This document shows positions 8,340 through 15,793 of a stretch of DNA of 64,000 nt, one piece after another. The number at the start of each line of letters is the position of its first letter. Within the stretch, counting starts at the first letter, position 1. This DNA comes from Schaedlerella arabinosiphila (GTDB taxonomy: Bacteria; Bacillota; Clostridia; Lachnospirales; Lachnospiraceae), in assembly GCF_003885045.1 (NCBI RefSeq), contig NZ_RHJS01000002.1:1240001-1304000 (forward strand). Reading direction: 5' to 3'. A program made the translations under genes and the position numbers. Under the pieces are notes generated by a model. It did not search any database. It had not been told where the DNA came from and worked only from the letters and a program-made list of their open reading frames with translations.

Positions 8340-9062
8340 ATGCGGGCCATGATATGTGATGATGAAAAAAATACATGTACAGAATTAGAGCAGATATTGA
8401 TAAGCTACACTTTAGAGCGGGGAGTAAAGTTAGACGTGGATGTTTTCTTTTCAGGGGATTCCATGATTTCATATTTACGTGAAAAGGAAGCTCCGGATAT
8501 TCTTTTTCTGGATATTGAGCTTCCCGGGGCAGATGGGGTCGTAGTCGGTGATTATATACGGAGCGTGCTAGAAAACGAACAGGTTTATATTATTTATATA
8601 TCTTCTAAGGAACAGTATGCATTGCGGCTTTTCCAAAACAGACCGTTTGATTTTCTGATAAAGCCATTGGAGAAAGAAACAATATTTCATGTACTTGATA
8701 AGATTTATCGGCTTGCTGGAAAAAGCAATCATTGCTTTGAGTATCAGAATAAAGGAAACGTATTTCGTATTCCGTATGGGGATATCTTGTATTTTCAAAG
8801 TGTTGACAGAAAGATACAGACTGTCATGAGAAAGGAAATGAGAAGCTTTTATGGAAAACTCGCGGATATCGGAAAAAAACTTCCTGAGGCTGTATTTTTG
8901 GGCATCCACAAATCATATTTGATTAACTATAATTATGTAAAAGAATACACGTATGAATGGGTAAAAATGATAAATGGAGATATCTTGAACATCAGTAAGG
9001 TAAACAGGGCAGCAGTACGCAGGAAGATATTGGAGAGAGAAACGGATGAATTTAGAAATTAG
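8340..9062 (+). CDS. LytTR-family response regulator (AgrA-like)
   Basis: 240-aa two-component regulator. Residues 1-120 are a receiver domain with the acidic pocket CDDEKNT, phospho-acceptor in LFLDIELPG and the conserved K in FLIKPL. Residues about 140-235 are a LytTR DNA-binding domain (ILYFQSVDRKIQTV, then LGIHKSYLINYNYVK). It overlaps the kinase gene by 17 nt. The likely site is a direct repeat spaced by 22 bp at 10365-10396, ahead of the 505-aa gene. No agrB or agrD is present, so the signal is not an Agr peptide made here. Confidence 0.9.
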   Translation: MRAMICDDEKNTCTELEQILISYTLERGVKLDVDVFFSGDSMISYLREKEAPDILFLDIELPGADGVVVGDYIRSVLENEQVYIIYISSKEQYALRLFQNRPFDFLIKPLEKETIFHVLDKIYRLAGKSNHCFEYQNKGNVFRIPYGDILYFQSVDRKIQTVMRKEMRSFYGKLADIGKKLPEAVFLGIHKSYLINYNYVKEYTYEWVKMINGDILNISKVNRAAVRRKILERETDEFRN

Positions 9063-10320
9063 TGATGTGATTCTCATTTTAGTGAGTAATATAGTTCGAT
9101 TTTATGCGTTAAAGCGTTTTGTTGATACTTTTTTTGCAAAAGAAGGTTGCAGCTGTAGACATATGGAGATTTTGTATGGCATTGCCAATTTTTGGACGAT
9201 CATCATATACTATATTTTTAGGTCTCCGGCTTACAATATTTTTTCAAATTTGATTGCGTTTTTTGTTGTAGTACTGCCATATCAGGTCAAACTGTCGCGA
9301 AAAATCGTGCTTGTCCTTTTGACGTATGCAGTAAATATTTTGATTGATATTATTGTTGTGTTTTCGTTAGCAAAATATACGGTAGGAGGAGAAGTGGATC
9401 AGGTTTATGGATGTGTAACAAGTTTGGGAATGTTAATAGTAGCCGTTATCTTAGAAAAGACAATGTTGGTGAAAAATGAGAGTAACCTGCCAACGCTTTA
9501 CAGGATAGCGCTTGGATGTGTTCCAACTGTGAGCATTTTCTGTATCCACTATACAGTTATGGCTGATATAAGCCAAAAGATGAAAGCGGTTATAGTTTCC
9601 TCAGGAATATTATTTATAAATCTCCTGATTTTTTATTTATATAACTCGTTAGAACATTTTTATTCTGCGCGTATCGAAAAGCAGTTATTTGAGCAGATGG
9701 TAGAAGTATATGCGAATCAGCTCGATCTAGTCAGAGAGTCACAGAAACAGGTAAATGCGTTACGGCATGATATGAAGCATCATATAATAGAACTATCAGC
9801 TCTGGCGAGAGCGGAAAAAGGAAATGAAATTATAGAATATTTACATGGAATGGAAAAGTTTATGCTGAATCAGAAAGAGCATGTTTCAACGGGAAATAAT
9901 GAAATAGATGGTGTGCTGAATTATCTGCTTCAAAAAGCATATGAAATTTTAGAACATGTAGATATAAAAATCACCATACCGGATGAAATTTACTGGACGA
10001 ATTTTAATGTCTGTGTAATTTTAGGCAATCTGGTTGATAATGCGATTCGCGAAGCTGGTAAGTCGGAAGAAAAATATCTCGAAATAAATATCCGATCAAA
10101 ACAGGGGATTCTGCTGGTCTTTATAGAAAACAGTTATGCAGGCAAGATTATGATGCATGATAATAAAATCAAATCTTCACAGCAAAATCTCGCGATACAT
10201 GGAATTGGACTTGAAAATGTAAAGAAGATAGTACAGGAAAATGGCGGAGAAATGAATATTGAGTATTCACAGGAAAGGTTCAAAGTACAAGTTCTTTTAT
10301 ATTTATCAAATTTAAAATAA
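9046..10320 (+). CDS. GHKL sensor histidine kinase (AgrC-like)
   Basis: 424-aa membrane kinase. About six hydrophobic helices occupy residues 1-200, then a coiled linker and the DHp motif LRHDMKHHIIEL with the phospho-accepting His. The GHKL ATPase has the N-box VILGNLVDNAIREA and the glycine box HGIGLENVKKI. This is the HPK10/AgrC-like architecture that pairs with LytTR regulators, here the upstream overlapping gene. The sensed molecule is unknown. A hairpin after the stop (10332) probably ends this transcript. Confidence 0.9.
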   Translation: MNLEISDVILILVSNIVRFYALKRFVDTFFAKEGCSCRHMEILYGIANFWTIIIYYIFRSPAYNIFSNLIAFFVVVLPYQVKLSRKIVLVLLTYAVNILIDIIVVFSLAKYTVGGEVDQVYGCVTSLGMLIVAVILEKTMLVKNESNLPTLYRIALGCVPTVSIFCIHYTVMADISQKMKAVIVSSGILFINLLIFYLYNSLEHFYSARIEKQLFEQMVEVYANQLDLVRESQKQVNALRHDMKHHIIELSALARAEKGNEIIEYLHGMEKFMLNQKEHVSTGNNEIDGVLNYLLQKAYEILEHVDIKITIPDEIYWTNFNVCVILGNLVDNAIREAGKSEEKYLEINIRSKQGILLVFIENSYAGKIMMHDNKIKSSQQNLAIHGIGLENVKKIVQENGGEMNIEYSQERFKVQVLLYLSNLK

Positions 10321-10331
10321 TATTTAAGTGT

Positions 10332-10360
10332 AGCTGACTCATTCGAGCAGCTCTATTTTA
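10332..10360 (+). terminator. Probable terminator after kinase gene
   Basis: AGCTGACTC and GAGCAGCT form an 8-bp stem with one bulged A and a 4-nt loop (10332-10352), followed by CTATTTTAT. Confidence 0.5.
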
Positions 10361-10364
10361 TAAA

Positions 10365-10435
10365 AGGTCAATTTCTGCAAAAATGTAGGTCGTTTTCACC
10401 AAGATAGATTTTTGTGGAAGACAAGGTGGTATTAT
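10365..10435 (+). promoter_or_regulatory. Candidate LytTR operator and activator-type promoter
   Basis: Direct repeats AGGTCAATTT (10365-10374) and AGGTCGTTTT (10387-10396) are 22 bp apart start to start, the spacing expected for a LytTR dimer. A -10-like TATTAT follows at 10430-10435 with no good -35, as in activator-dependent promoters. It would drive the 505-aa gene and the short frameshifted peptide. Confidence 0.45.
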
Positions 10436-10455
10436 TTAAGAAAAACGGAAGAGAG

Positions 10456-10535
10456 GTGAATGATATGGATACCATACAATTTTGCTGACAGCAAGTTTGA
10501 TTTTGGCAGGAAAATGGAAGTATAAAAAGGAGTGA
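10456..10535 (+). pseudogene. Remnant of a small hydrophobic peptide gene
   Basis: After a GAGAGGTG-like site, ATG 10465 starts a 7-codon frame that ends at TGA 10486. In the next frame the sequence continues as a hydrophobic stretch with a basic tail, TILLTASLILAGKWKYKKE, ending at TGA 10533. A single-base shift would give a peptide of about 23 residues (one membrane helix plus a lysine-rich end). Its place after a LytTR/GHKL pair makes a signal or membrane peptide possible, but this is inference. Confidence 0.3.
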
Positions 10536-10541
10536 CGAGTC

Positions 10542-12059
10542 ATGACAATATCAGAAAAAATTGCCGGATTGCCTGTGGCAGTGAACATTGCGGAACCATT
10601 TCAGGCGCAATTAACCCAGGCAAAGCCGGAGAATGGCCGGACGTCCGGTGTGACAGGCCACACAGAGCAATCGACACCATCGACAGAAACGTATTCTTCT
10701 CTGACAAAATCTTTATATGCCGCCGACAGCTCCGATTATTCAAAAGCGGATGCAGTCAATAAGCAATGGAGAAAGATGAATACAGTGAACCTGTTCGATG
10801 TTTTAAATGGTACGGCGGATACTTCGAACAGGACCTTAAGTGCCGGGGATGTGGAAAAAATGCTCCGGCAGGGCGGTCTGCTGGACGAAGTGAGCGATAC
10901 CGATTTCAGTATGCTCAAATTCGAGTTTTCCGGACTTGGATTCGAATCAGGAGCATCTTACCGATCCGTAGCTTCCGGAGAATTTCGTAAAAATGTAGAG
11001 TACCTTGCTTCGCGTTATGCGGCCATGGAGGATAAGATCAAAACAACCTATACAGGAACAGAGCAAAAAGAGCGGCTGGACCGATTGAATGAGATGTATG
11101 AGACGACCCTGGAAAGAGCGGCAAAAAGCTATTCTGAGATCGTAGGAGGCATTCTGGAAGACTACGGTGTTTCCGGGGAGAAGGAAAAGATCTACCAATC
11201 CTTCAAAAGCGGTGTGGATCAGAAGGCCGCAGAGTACAGGACATTTTTGGAGCAGAACAAGGGCTTTACAGGATTAGAGGGCACAGAAGACGAATGGCTT
11301 TTGAAGGATGATGAATACATTGCGGCCAGGCTGCGTGCTCAGGGGAATATTTCCGGGGCAAATGCTTCAAAAAGCGGAGAGTATTCCCTCCAGGAACTGG
11401 ATGCGCTGGGGCAATATGCTTCCAGCCTTTCCGAAATGGCGGCAAAGGCTAATCCCTATGAGACGAATGAGGAAAGAATCGGTTTGGATCTTGCTGTGCT
11501 TGCAATGAAAACGGATCTATTAGGGAAAGAAGGAAACAGGAGCTCTGCGTTTCAGGCGACCTTGCAGAAAGCGCTGGGCGGATATCTGAATGCCTTTTTA
11601 GAGGAGTTCAGCCGTAAGCTGGAAAATAATCGGAAGAATGCACGAACCGCATATGATATTCAGGGAAATGCCGGACTGGATCAGAATGCTGTGTGGAGCG
11701 TATACGATAAAACAATGGAGCAGTACCGCCTTTCCGGTAATGTGATGGAAGCATTGATCAAAGGGGCGGAATCTGGAAGGGCACAATATGCAGAAAAAAT
11801 GGAATCAAGTCATATGAAGGAAATTTACAGATATAAGAACAGCGGATCTTATTGGAATGACTTTTTCGGAAATTCATCAGATCGAAAAACAGGTTCTTAT
11901 CATCAAAGCGGAAGCATCTATGAGCAGTATATGATGGGGTGGTTGGATTTCAAAAATAGTTTAGGGAAGGGGGAGAGTGTGAGGATGAATTTATCATTGA
12001 AACCGATTGACTCCTATTCGATAAATCAAAGTGGAAATTGGGTAAGTACAAATGTATAA
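10542..12059 (+). CDS. Large signal-less protein of unknown function (505 aa)
   Basis: Soluble, acidic, Ser/Glu/Lys-rich protein with no signal peptide or membrane helix and no family I can name with confidence. Residues about 60-130 look globular; 150-420 are long charged helices (for example DRLNEMYETTLERAAKSYSE), so a coiled-coil or helical bundle is likely. The last ~85 residues, starting near IYRYKNSGSYWNDFFGNSS, are encoded by a 215-bp segment found almost identical at 42964-43178. AAGGAG precedes ATG 10542. It lies behind the candidate LytTR promoter, so its expression is probably set by the preceding two-component system. Confidence 0.65.
   Translation: MTISEKIAGLPVAVNIAEPFQAQLTQAKPENGRTSGVTGHTEQSTPSTETYSSLTKSLYAADSSDYSKADAVNKQWRKMNTVNLFDVLNGTADTSNRTLSAGDVEKMLRQGGLLDEVSDTDFSMLKFEFSGLGFESGASYRSVASGEFRKNVEYLASRYAAMEDKIKTTYTGTEQKERLDRLNEMYETTLERAAKSYSEIVGGILEDYGVSGEKEKIYQSFKSGVDQKAAEYRTFLEQNKGFTGLEGTEDEWLLKDDEYIAARLRAQGNISGANASKSGEYSLQELDALGQYASSLSEMAAKANPYETNEERIGLDLAVLAMKTDLLGKEGNRSSAFQATLQKALGGYLNAFLEEFSRKLENNRKNARTAYDIQGNAGLDQNAVWSVYDKTMEQYRLSGNVMEALIKGAESGRAQYAEKMESSHMKEIYRYKNSGSYWNDFFGNSSDRKTGSYHQSGSIYEQYMMGWLDFKNSLGKGESVRMNLSLKPIDSYSINQSGNWVSTNV
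11823..12037 (+). repeat. Long repeat, copy A of block 1
   Basis: 215 bp identical, apart from one base (12019), to 42964-43178, 31,141 bp away in direct orientation. Here it is the 3' end of the 505-aa gene. Confidence 0.9.
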
Positions 12060-12074
12060 GAGAAGAATTTACTT

Positions 12075-12277
12075 ATGACAAGAAATATTACAGAAAATCC
12101 ATTAATAAATAACGTTTTATATAAGCAAGTTATTCAGAAAGAATACGTTACAGAAATTGAATTCGGCAGCAGAAGAACAGAAAAAAGATATACAGGTAGA
12201 ACTCGATCGAGTAATTCAAGAACTTAAACGGAAGGATACAGATACCTATCGTGATAGTCATGCTTACCGTAGACAAT
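12075..12277 (+). pseudogene. Deleted copy A of the MTRNITENPLINNVLYKQV gene
   Basis: The first 20 codons (MTRNITENPLINNVLYKQV, then IQKE) match the gene at 43232. At about 12150 the sequence jumps to what corresponds to 43636, removing 329 bp relative to the other copy. Because 329 is not a multiple of three, the C-terminal part (SAAEEQKKDIQVELDRVIQE) is out of frame. Blocks 12075-12130 and 12150-12277 are nearly identical to copy B. It would have followed the 505-aa gene by 15 nt in the same operon. Confidence 0.75.
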
Positions 12278-12454
12278 GTAAAAAAGATAGAACCGGCCAG
12301 CCGTGGGGATATTGGCTGGCCGGTTCTGGTGGTCAATATGCAGGCCGTGGGCTTCGGCGGTGGCCGGGCGGGTCAATTCATTGCTGTAAAAATGCTGATT
12401 GAATAGGTCAAACATTTCCTCAGTCTTCTTTACGATTTCGGATATATTGAGCAT
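12224..12454 (-). pseudogene. Truncated SprT-like protein remnant
   Basis: A good AGGAGG lies 7 nt before ATG 12454 on the minus strand. The first ~30 residues (MLNISEIVKKTEEMFDLFN, then QHFYSNELTRP) resemble the N-terminus of SprT-like proteins often carried on mobile elements. The rest of that family, including the zinc HExxH, is missing; after about 12350 the frame reads unrelated sequence through the terminator hairpin and into the copy-A fragment. Probably a deletion remnant. Confidence 0.4.
12278..12326 (-). terminator. Strong minus-strand terminator
   Basis: A perfect 13-bp stem, GAACCGGCCAGCC (12290-12302) with GGCTGGCCGGTTC (12314-12326), 11-nt loop, followed on the minus strand by TATCTTTTTT. 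Confidence 0.75.
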
Positions 12455-12502
12455 TGGCATGTCCTCCTAAAATCATGTTTTAATTCTGTGTGACACATCT
12501 TA

Positions 12503-12868
12503 CATATTTTAGGGGAATTGTCAAAGATTGCGACAAGATATGGCATTTTACGTGACGGTGTACTGGTTGAAGAGATTGGTGCTAAGCAGTTGGACGTAAC
12601 ATGCAGGCGGTATCTCCAGCTTACAGTGGATGACGCTCAGAGGACGGCAGTGATTTTGGCAGAAAAACTGGGTATTTCAAGTACTGTCATGGATTCGCAT
12701 ACTGTATGTGTTTTTGAAAAGCTAGACACAACCGAAGAAATCAATTATGCAGTCGCAGTAAGTGGAATTGCCTTGAAAGAAAGCCGTTTTGCGGGGGAGG
12801 ATTTAGAAAGCTACTTCATGGAAAGAACGGGTGTGAGTTCTCTGCCGGGAGGTGGTTTCAATGCGTAA
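12503..12868 (+). pseudogene. 5'-truncated ABC transporter ATPase (BcrA/MutF-like)
   Basis: The open frame carries only the C-terminal ~120 residues of a bacitracin/lantibiotic-immunity-type ABC ATPase: LSKIATRYGILRDGVLVEEI is the stretch after the H-loop, and the rest is the C-terminal accessory domain. Walker A, signature and Walker B are absent. A TTG at 12518 lacks a convincing ribosome site. Its stop overlaps the start of the permease by 8 nt, the usual ATPase-permease coupling, so the 5' two thirds were deleted from a normal operon. Confidence 0.75.
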
Positions 12869-13637
12869 TCTTTTATATGGTGAATGGTATAAATGGAAAA
12901 AGAATAAAGCTTTTTGGATATGCCTGCTATCTGCATCGGGCATGATACTTCTTGTATATTTGACCATGACGGCAGCTGGTCAGGCAATGGGTGCCACCGG
13001 GGATGTTTTGAAGGAAACCGGTATTTCCGGCATGGCGGCGCAGTTTGCAGGCGGAGGGCTTGTAACGATGTTTGGTGCAATTTTTCTCTGCATCTGGGTG
13101 GTAAGCGATTATACCCATGGAGCAATGAAGAATGTAGTTGGCAAAGGTTATTCCAGAACGCAGGTATTTCTGGCAAAGCACCTGTTCGGAACGGTGATCA
13201 CTCTGATTATGAATCTGATCATTTTCCTTGTGATTTTGACAATCGGATTAATCCTGATCGGAATGCCGGACAAAGGCGGATTATTTTTTCAGGATCTGCT
13301 TATCTATTTCGGCCTCCAGCTGCTGTTTGGATCCGCTATCAGCAGTATAGTCATTGCTGTCTGCGAGTGGAGCCGAAATATGGCAGCCGGGATTGGGATT
13401 ACGATGGCAGTGCTCATATTTTCCCCGTTGCTGGTACAGGTAATGGATTTACTGCTATCTGCGCTGCGGTTAAAAATATCAATCAGCAGATATTGGATAC
13501 TGAATCTTATGACAGATTGCCCCACAGAAGCATTTCCATTGAGATTTTTGGTTCGTGGAATTTTGATGTCGGTTATCTGGACACTGTTGCCTCTGGCAAT
13601 AGGTGCTGCACATTTTCGGAAAACCGATATCGGATAA
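12861..13637 (+). CDS. ABC-2 type permease (lantibiotic/bacitracin immunity-like)
   Basis: 258-aa membrane protein with about six helices, starting MRNLLYGEWYKWKKNKAFW, the N-terminal signature of BcrB/MutE-type permeases. GGAGGTGG lies just before ATG 12861. In the family it forms a homodimer or heterodimer with an ATPase to remove antimicrobial peptides from the membrane. Its ATPase is truncated upstream and its probable second permease is cut to a stub downstream, so it is intact but probably without partners. Confidence 0.75.
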   Translation: MRNLLYGEWYKWKKNKAFWICLLSASGMILLVYLTMTAAGQAMGATGDVLKETGISGMAAQFAGGGLVTMFGAIFLCIWVVSDYTHGAMKNVVGKGYSRTQVFLAKHLFGTVITLIMNLIIFLVILTIGLILIGMPDKGGLFFQDLLIYFGLQLLFGSAISSIVIAVCEWSRNMAAGIGITMAVLIFSPLLVQVMDLLLSALRLKISISRYWILNLMTDCPTEAFPLRFLVRGILMSVIWTLLPLAIGAAHFRKTDIG

Positions 13638-13664
13638 AGACAGTATGAGTATGGAGGCAGACGT

Positions 13665-13725
13665 ATGATGAATATAAAAAACTGTGGGGAGGGAAACTCT
13701 GGTCGGTTATTATGCAGCGACAGTC
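13665..13725 (+). pseudogene. Stub of a second ABC permease
   Basis: After ATGGAGGCAG-type leader, ATG 13665 starts a frame that, after a one-base shift in the A-run at 13676-13681, reads KKLWGGKLWSVIMQ. This is the typical N-terminus of the second lantibiotic-immunity permease. The similarity then ends and LacI-like sequence follows at about 13809. Confidence 0.55.
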
Positions 13726-13808
13726 TGCTAACATGGAAACAAAGAAGTCTTTCCAATTCTGTTCATTTAGTGAAATGAAAATGAAGGATTGCCAGCAAAT
13801 TTGCGAAC

Positions 13809-14121
13809 GCATTCCAATCGGTCTATGGGGAGCTCCCGACAGCGCTGTTCGTTGCCAATGATTCTATGGCTGTCGGGTGTTATAAGGCGGCGTATGAGCT
13901 CGGGATTTCTATTCCGGGATCCGCTTACCACGGTACGGTTCTACATGGAGTTAATGGGAGAATATGCGGTACGTATGTTGGAAGAGCGAATCGTAAGCGG
14001 CAGAGAGATCAGCGTGAAAGTGACGGTGCCCACGAAGCTGTACGTCAGGGACCGTGTAAGCCGGATGAGTAAACTGCCTGCAGGTTCGTTTTTTCAGCCG
14101 GATGACAGCTTTAAATCATAG
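13809..14121 (+). pseudogene. C-terminal fragment of a LacI-family regulator, frameshifted
   Basis: One frame gives ELPTALFVANDSMAVGCYKA and AYELGISIPG, the part of LacI regulators preceding the last beta strands. A second frame then gives PLTTVRFYMELMGEYAVRML and EERIVSG, the C-terminal end. About 25 residues are missing between them near 13920, and the DNA-binding and most of the ligand domain are absent. Clearly non-functional. Confidence 0.75.
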
Positions 14122-14170
14122 GAATTTCATAGACTATAGGGACCAAATTAACCGTATTTGTTCCGAATTA

Positions 14171-14204
14171 ACGACAGAGATTGACACTTTCTGTCGTTTT
14201 TTTT
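14171..14204 (+). terminator. Intrinsic terminator
   Basis: ACGACAGA (14171-14178) pairs with TCTGTCGT (14190-14197), followed by seven T. Confidence 0.8.
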
Positions 14205-14242
14205 ATGCTTTATCACAGATTTTATGAGAAGGAGAGATATAT

Positions 14243-15757
14243 ATGATACTGCATTGTAATGATAGAGTTTATGGATTTTCGGTCAACGACATCCGTCCTG
14301 CAGTAGAACAGGACGGGGTGCTTTATGAGTTTACACATGATCGTACAGGAGTAAAGTTGGCATGGTTATCGAGAAAGGAGGAAAACAAAACCTTTTGTAT
14401 CGGATTCGCAACCATTCCGGATAATGACTGTGGGATGTTCCATATCCTGGAGCATGCGGTACTGAATGGCTCGAAGCGTTATCCGGTGAAGGAGCCTTTT
14501 GTAGAATTAATGAAAAGCTCTATGCAGACATTCCTCAACGCCATGACATTTCCGGACAGGACATTGTATCCGGTATCCAGCCGCAATGAGAAGGATTTTG
14601 AAAACCTGGTTCGGGTTTATATGGATGCGGTGCTGCATCCTCTGGTTGTAGAGAATCCAGAGATATTTTATCAGGAGGGCTGGCACTATGAGCCGGAGCC
14701 ATCTGGAAACGGGTATATCCGAAATGGAGTAGTGCTTAATGAGATGAAGGGAGCATATTCTTCGGGCGATGCTATCCTGCAGCGGGAGATGAAAAGGCTG
14801 TTATATCCGGATACTTGCTACCGTTATGAGGCGGGAGGTTTTCCGGAAGATATTTCCAGGTTAAGTTATGAACAGCTTGTGGAATATCATAGGAAATATT
14901 ATCGACCTTCAAATGCATATATTTTTTTGGACGGAGAGCTTCCTGTGGAGAGGATTTTGTCTATTTTAGACATGGAATATCTGAAACAATATAAAAGGGA
15001 GCCTGTAGAGACGGAAATATCTATTCAGAAAAAAACAGCACCTGCTGAGGCGGTCGTGCCATATCCGTCCATACCCGGTCTTCCTGAAGAAAAGGCGGCA
15101 CAGATGGGATTTGGTTATGTGGCCGGGACCTTTGATGAGAAGGAGAAACTGTGTGCGGCGGCAATGCTGGCGGAGTATCTGGCAGGAGATCAGGATGCAC
15201 CTCTTAAGAAAGCAATTCTTGAACAGGAACTTGCACAGGATGTGGAGGTTTTTCTATATGATGGAATAAAGCAGCCGTTCCTGCTGTTTTTGATGCGTAA
15301 TACAGATAAGAACCGTAGAGATGAGATCAGCAAAGTACTTCGGGAGACACTGCAGGGTATAGTCCGATGCAGAATCGATAAGGATCGAATGAAAGCAGTG
15401 TTGAACCGTATGGAGTTTCAAGCAAGAGAGCAGGAGTTCGGTTGGGTTCCTGAGGGAGTTGGATTGGCACTCAAGCTGATGGGGGACTGGATGTATGGAT
15501 TGGATATCATGGAGGATCTTAAAAGTGAATCGGTATTTACATTCCTTCGGGGGAGTCTTGAGAACGGATATTTTGAAAATATAATAGAAGAAATGATTCT
15601 GTCCAGTGAAAATCAGGCGTTTGTCTGTCTGACTCCGAGCGAGGATATCATGGGCGAACGGCTTCTGCGGGAGAAGAAAGAGATTAATGGAATGACCAAA
15701 GGATGGAGTGAACAGGAAAAGGGGGAGGAGGCACATAAGCTTAGGAAGCTGAAGTAG
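14243..15757 (+). CDS. M16C metallopeptidase (presequence-protease-like), N-terminal half ending at an amber codon
   Basis: Zinc peptidase of the insulinase superfamily. The inverted zinc motif HILEH is at residues 67-71, and the distal ligand Glu is in GVVLNEMKG (E167); spacing fits the PreP/M16C subfamily. Full M16C proteins have about 960-980 residues in two clam-shell halves. Here a TAG at 15755-15757 stops translation after 504 residues, yet the same frame stays open directly behind it to 17137 and reads as the remaining half (964 codons in total). The stop probably replaced a CAG. The truncated product keeps the catalytic residues but lacks the second half needed to close over the substrate. 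GAAGGAG precedes ATG 14243. Confidence 0.85.
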   Translation: MILHCNDRVYGFSVNDIRPAVEQDGVLYEFTHDRTGVKLAWLSRKEENKTFCIGFATIPDNDCGMFHILEHAVLNGSKRYPVKEPFVELMKSSMQTFLNAMTFPDRTLYPVSSRNEKDFENLVRVYMDAVLHPLVVENPEIFYQEGWHYEPEPSGNGYIRNGVVLNEMKGAYSSGDAILQREMKRLLYPDTCYRYEAGGFPEDISRLSYEQLVEYHRKYYRPSNAYIFLDGELPVERILSILDMEYLKQYKREPVETEISIQKKTAPAEAVVPYPSIPGLPEEKAAQMGFGYVAGTFDEKEKLCAAAMLAEYLAGDQDAPLKKAILEQELAQDVEVFLYDGIKQPFLLFLMRNTDKNRRDEISKVLRETLQGIVRCRIDKDRMKAVLNRMEFQAREQEFGWVPEGVGLALKLMGDWMYGLDIMEDLKSESVFTFLRGSLENGYFENIIEEMILSSENQAFVCLTPSEDIMGERLLREKKEINGMTKGWSEQEKGEEAHKLRKLK

Positions 15758-15793
15758 CGTCAGACGACGCCGGACGAACCGGACAAGCTCGCG

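Noticed and set aside
8340..10535. Complete agr quorum-sensing locus
   Set aside because: The kinase and regulator are AgrC/AgrA-like, but there is no AgrB protease, and the candidate peptide is out of frame.
12075..14121. Insertion sequence in the decayed region
   Set aside because: No transposase fragment or terminal inverted repeats could be seen; the scars look like deletions.
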